Assembly: GCA_020440405.1 (NCBI GenBank)
Contig: JAGROF010000070.1
Span: 1-7,226, forward strand
Source: Chlamydiia bacterium
GTDB taxonomy: Bacteria; Chlamydiota; Chlamydiia; Chlamydiales; Simkaniaceae
DNA length: 7,226 nt
Direction: 5' to 3'
Part shown: one piece after another, positions 6,307-7,226 of the stretch
Numbering within the stretch: the first letter of the stretch is position 1
How the letters are laid out: the number at the start of each line of letters is the position of its first letter
Notes under the pieces: generated by a model
Databases searched by the model: none
What the model was told of the DNA's origin: nothing
What the model saw: only the letters and a program-made list of their open reading frames with translations
Program-made: the position numbers and the translations under genes

Positions 6307-7196
6307 AACCCGCTAGTTTTGTTGCAGAAATCGATCCCTCTTTAGCTCAAAAACTCAAAGAGGACCTCCTGGCCCAAGGGTTTGAACTGTCGCAGCCAGC
6401 CTACACCCTTTTCCAAGCAAAGAAGCAAGGGGTTTCCTGCACCTTTTATGAATCGGGAAAGCTCATGGTCCAAGGAAAGGGAAAGGATGATTTCATCTCC
6501 TACTATCTAGAACCAGAAATTCTCGGGAATCTCTCTTATACTTATCCTGAGACCACGCACGATACCACTCCCCATATTGGTGTGGATGAAGCAGGAAAAG
6601 GAGATGTCTTTGGCCCCCTTTGCGTCGCAGCTCTTTACGCGGATGCCCAACAAATCACTTCCTTAATTCAAATGGGAATTCGCGATAGCAAGCGGCTCTC
6701 TGACCCTGCTATTATTAAACTCGCAGAAAAAATTAAAAAAGAATGCCTCCATTCAATCATTAAGATCTTTCCAAAGAGATACAACGAGCTCTATGAACAG
6801 TTCAAAAACCTCAATCACCTCCTTGCCTGGGGCCATGCCACAGCGATCGAGGAGCTGGTCGAAAAGTCAGGCTGTTTTGACATCATTATCGACCAGTTCG
6901 CTAGCGAACACGTTGTTGAGAATGCCCTCCGAAAGAAATCCCTCAAAGTCTCCCTCTCCCAACGCCACCGCGGAGAGGAGGATATCGTCGTTGCAGGAGC
7001 CTCTATTTTAGCCCGAGCCGCCTTCGTCCAGGGAATTGAGAGCCTCTCCAAAGAGTTCCAGCTCGACCTCCCTAAAGGAGCCTCCGCTCAAGTCGTTGCT
7101 GCGGGTCAAAAATTTATTACTACTCATGGAAAGCAAACCCTCCACCAAGTGGCCAAACTCCACTTCAAAACCATTCAAAATTTTCTTACCGCTTAA
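6303..7196 (+). CDS. rnhC: Ribonuclease HIII
   Basis: RNase HIII cleaves the RNA strand of RNA-DNA hybrids during replication and repair. The 297-residue length matches the family (about 300). Residues about 1-80 form the N-terminal TBP-like substrate-binding domain that separates RNase HIII from HII. The catalytic domain begins at HIGVDEAGKGDVFGPL (91-106), supplying D95 and E96 and the HIII-type GKGD...GP sequence. It continues with RDSKRLSD (127-134) and IIDQFA (195-200), where D197 is a likely further metal ligand. AGASILARAAF (231-241) is the usual C-terminal helix signature. The start is forced by an in-frame TGA two codons upstream (6297-6299), and the N-terminus SFVAEIDPSLAQKLKEDL fits the family. 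The gene has no ribosome binding site of its own at normal distance; a minicistron overlaps its start. It is divergent from rodZ, an adjacency I recall from Chlamydia. The last 30 bases of the window after its stop hold nothing I can identify. Confidence 0.95.
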   Translation: MKPASFVAEIDPSLAQKLKEDLLAQGFELSQPAYTLFQAKKQGVSCTFYESGKLMVQGKGKDDFISYYLEPEILGNLSYTYPETTHDTTPHIGVDEAGKGDVFGPLCVAALYADAQQITSLIQMGIRDSKRLSDPAIIKLAEKIKKECLHSIIKIFPKRYNELYEQFKNLNHLLAWGHATAIEELVEKSGCFDIIIDQFASEHVVENALRKKSLKVSLSQRHRGEEDIVVAGASILARAAFVQGIESLSKEFQLDLPKGASAQVVAAGQKFITTHGKQTLHQVAKLHFKTIQNFLTA

Positions 7197-7226
7197 GACC
7201 AAGCAAAAGACCCTTAATTACTTGAG

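Noticed and set aside
7187..7224. Possible end of a convergent leftward gene with tail QVIKGLLLGLKR and stop at 7187-7189
   Set aside because: Only 12 codons are visible and they overlap the rnhC end; too short to tell from chance without sequence beyond the window.

Overview
The window looks like a chromosomal segment of a member of the Chlamydiota, more likely an environmental or amoeba-associated lineage than Chlamydia itself. Three things point there. A short RodZ with one membrane helix lies head-to-head with a ribonuclease HIII gene, an adjacency I recall from Chlamydia (CT009/CT008). A Pkn1-type protein joins a Ser/Thr kinase domain to a formylglycine-generating-enzyme-like (FGE-sulfatase) domain. 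Base composition is moderate, in the 40s % GC by eye. The genus call is inference from memory; no search was possible.

Layout, left to right. Positions 1-123 carry the possible tail of an unidentified rightward gene that runs 38 bases into the 3' end of leftward ispH (86-1027, last enzyme of the MEP isoprenoid pathway). A hyphenated palindrome of 9-base units (1056-1122) separates ispH from a leftward four-gene block. In transcription order the block is rodZ (6054-5647), a YyaL/SPATA20-type thioredoxin-domain protein (5642-3609), pkn1 (3565-1595) and a low-molecular-weight protein tyrosine phosphatase (1614-1147). The spacings are 4 bases, 43 bases and a 20-base overlap, so this reads as one operon. 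Rightward rnhC (6303-7196) occupies the far end.

The 248-base gap between rodZ and rnhC is dominated by a 170-base fold-back element (6073-6242). It has perfect 20-base terminal inverted repeats, a 17-base perfect inner stem and flanking TTA direct repeats. It looks like a MITE, a short non-autonomous transposable element, and it sits only 18 bases from the rodZ start codon. Between it and rnhC, a Shine-Dalgarno-like site serves a four-codon minicistron whose stop overlaps the rnhC start.

Functionally the operon combines a cell-shape/division scaffold (RodZ), a protein of poorly known redox or sugar-related role (YyaL type), a kinase-like protein and a phosphatase. The kinase domain keeps the glycine loop, the ATP lysine, DFG and APE, but its HRD catalytic aspartate is a glycine and its activation segment is unusually long. 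The FGE-like domain lacks the two catalytic cysteines of true FGE. Pkn1 may therefore be a pseudokinase or atypical kinase with a binding-type C-terminal domain. No RNA genes, CRISPR arrays, complete insertion sequences or defence systems were seen.
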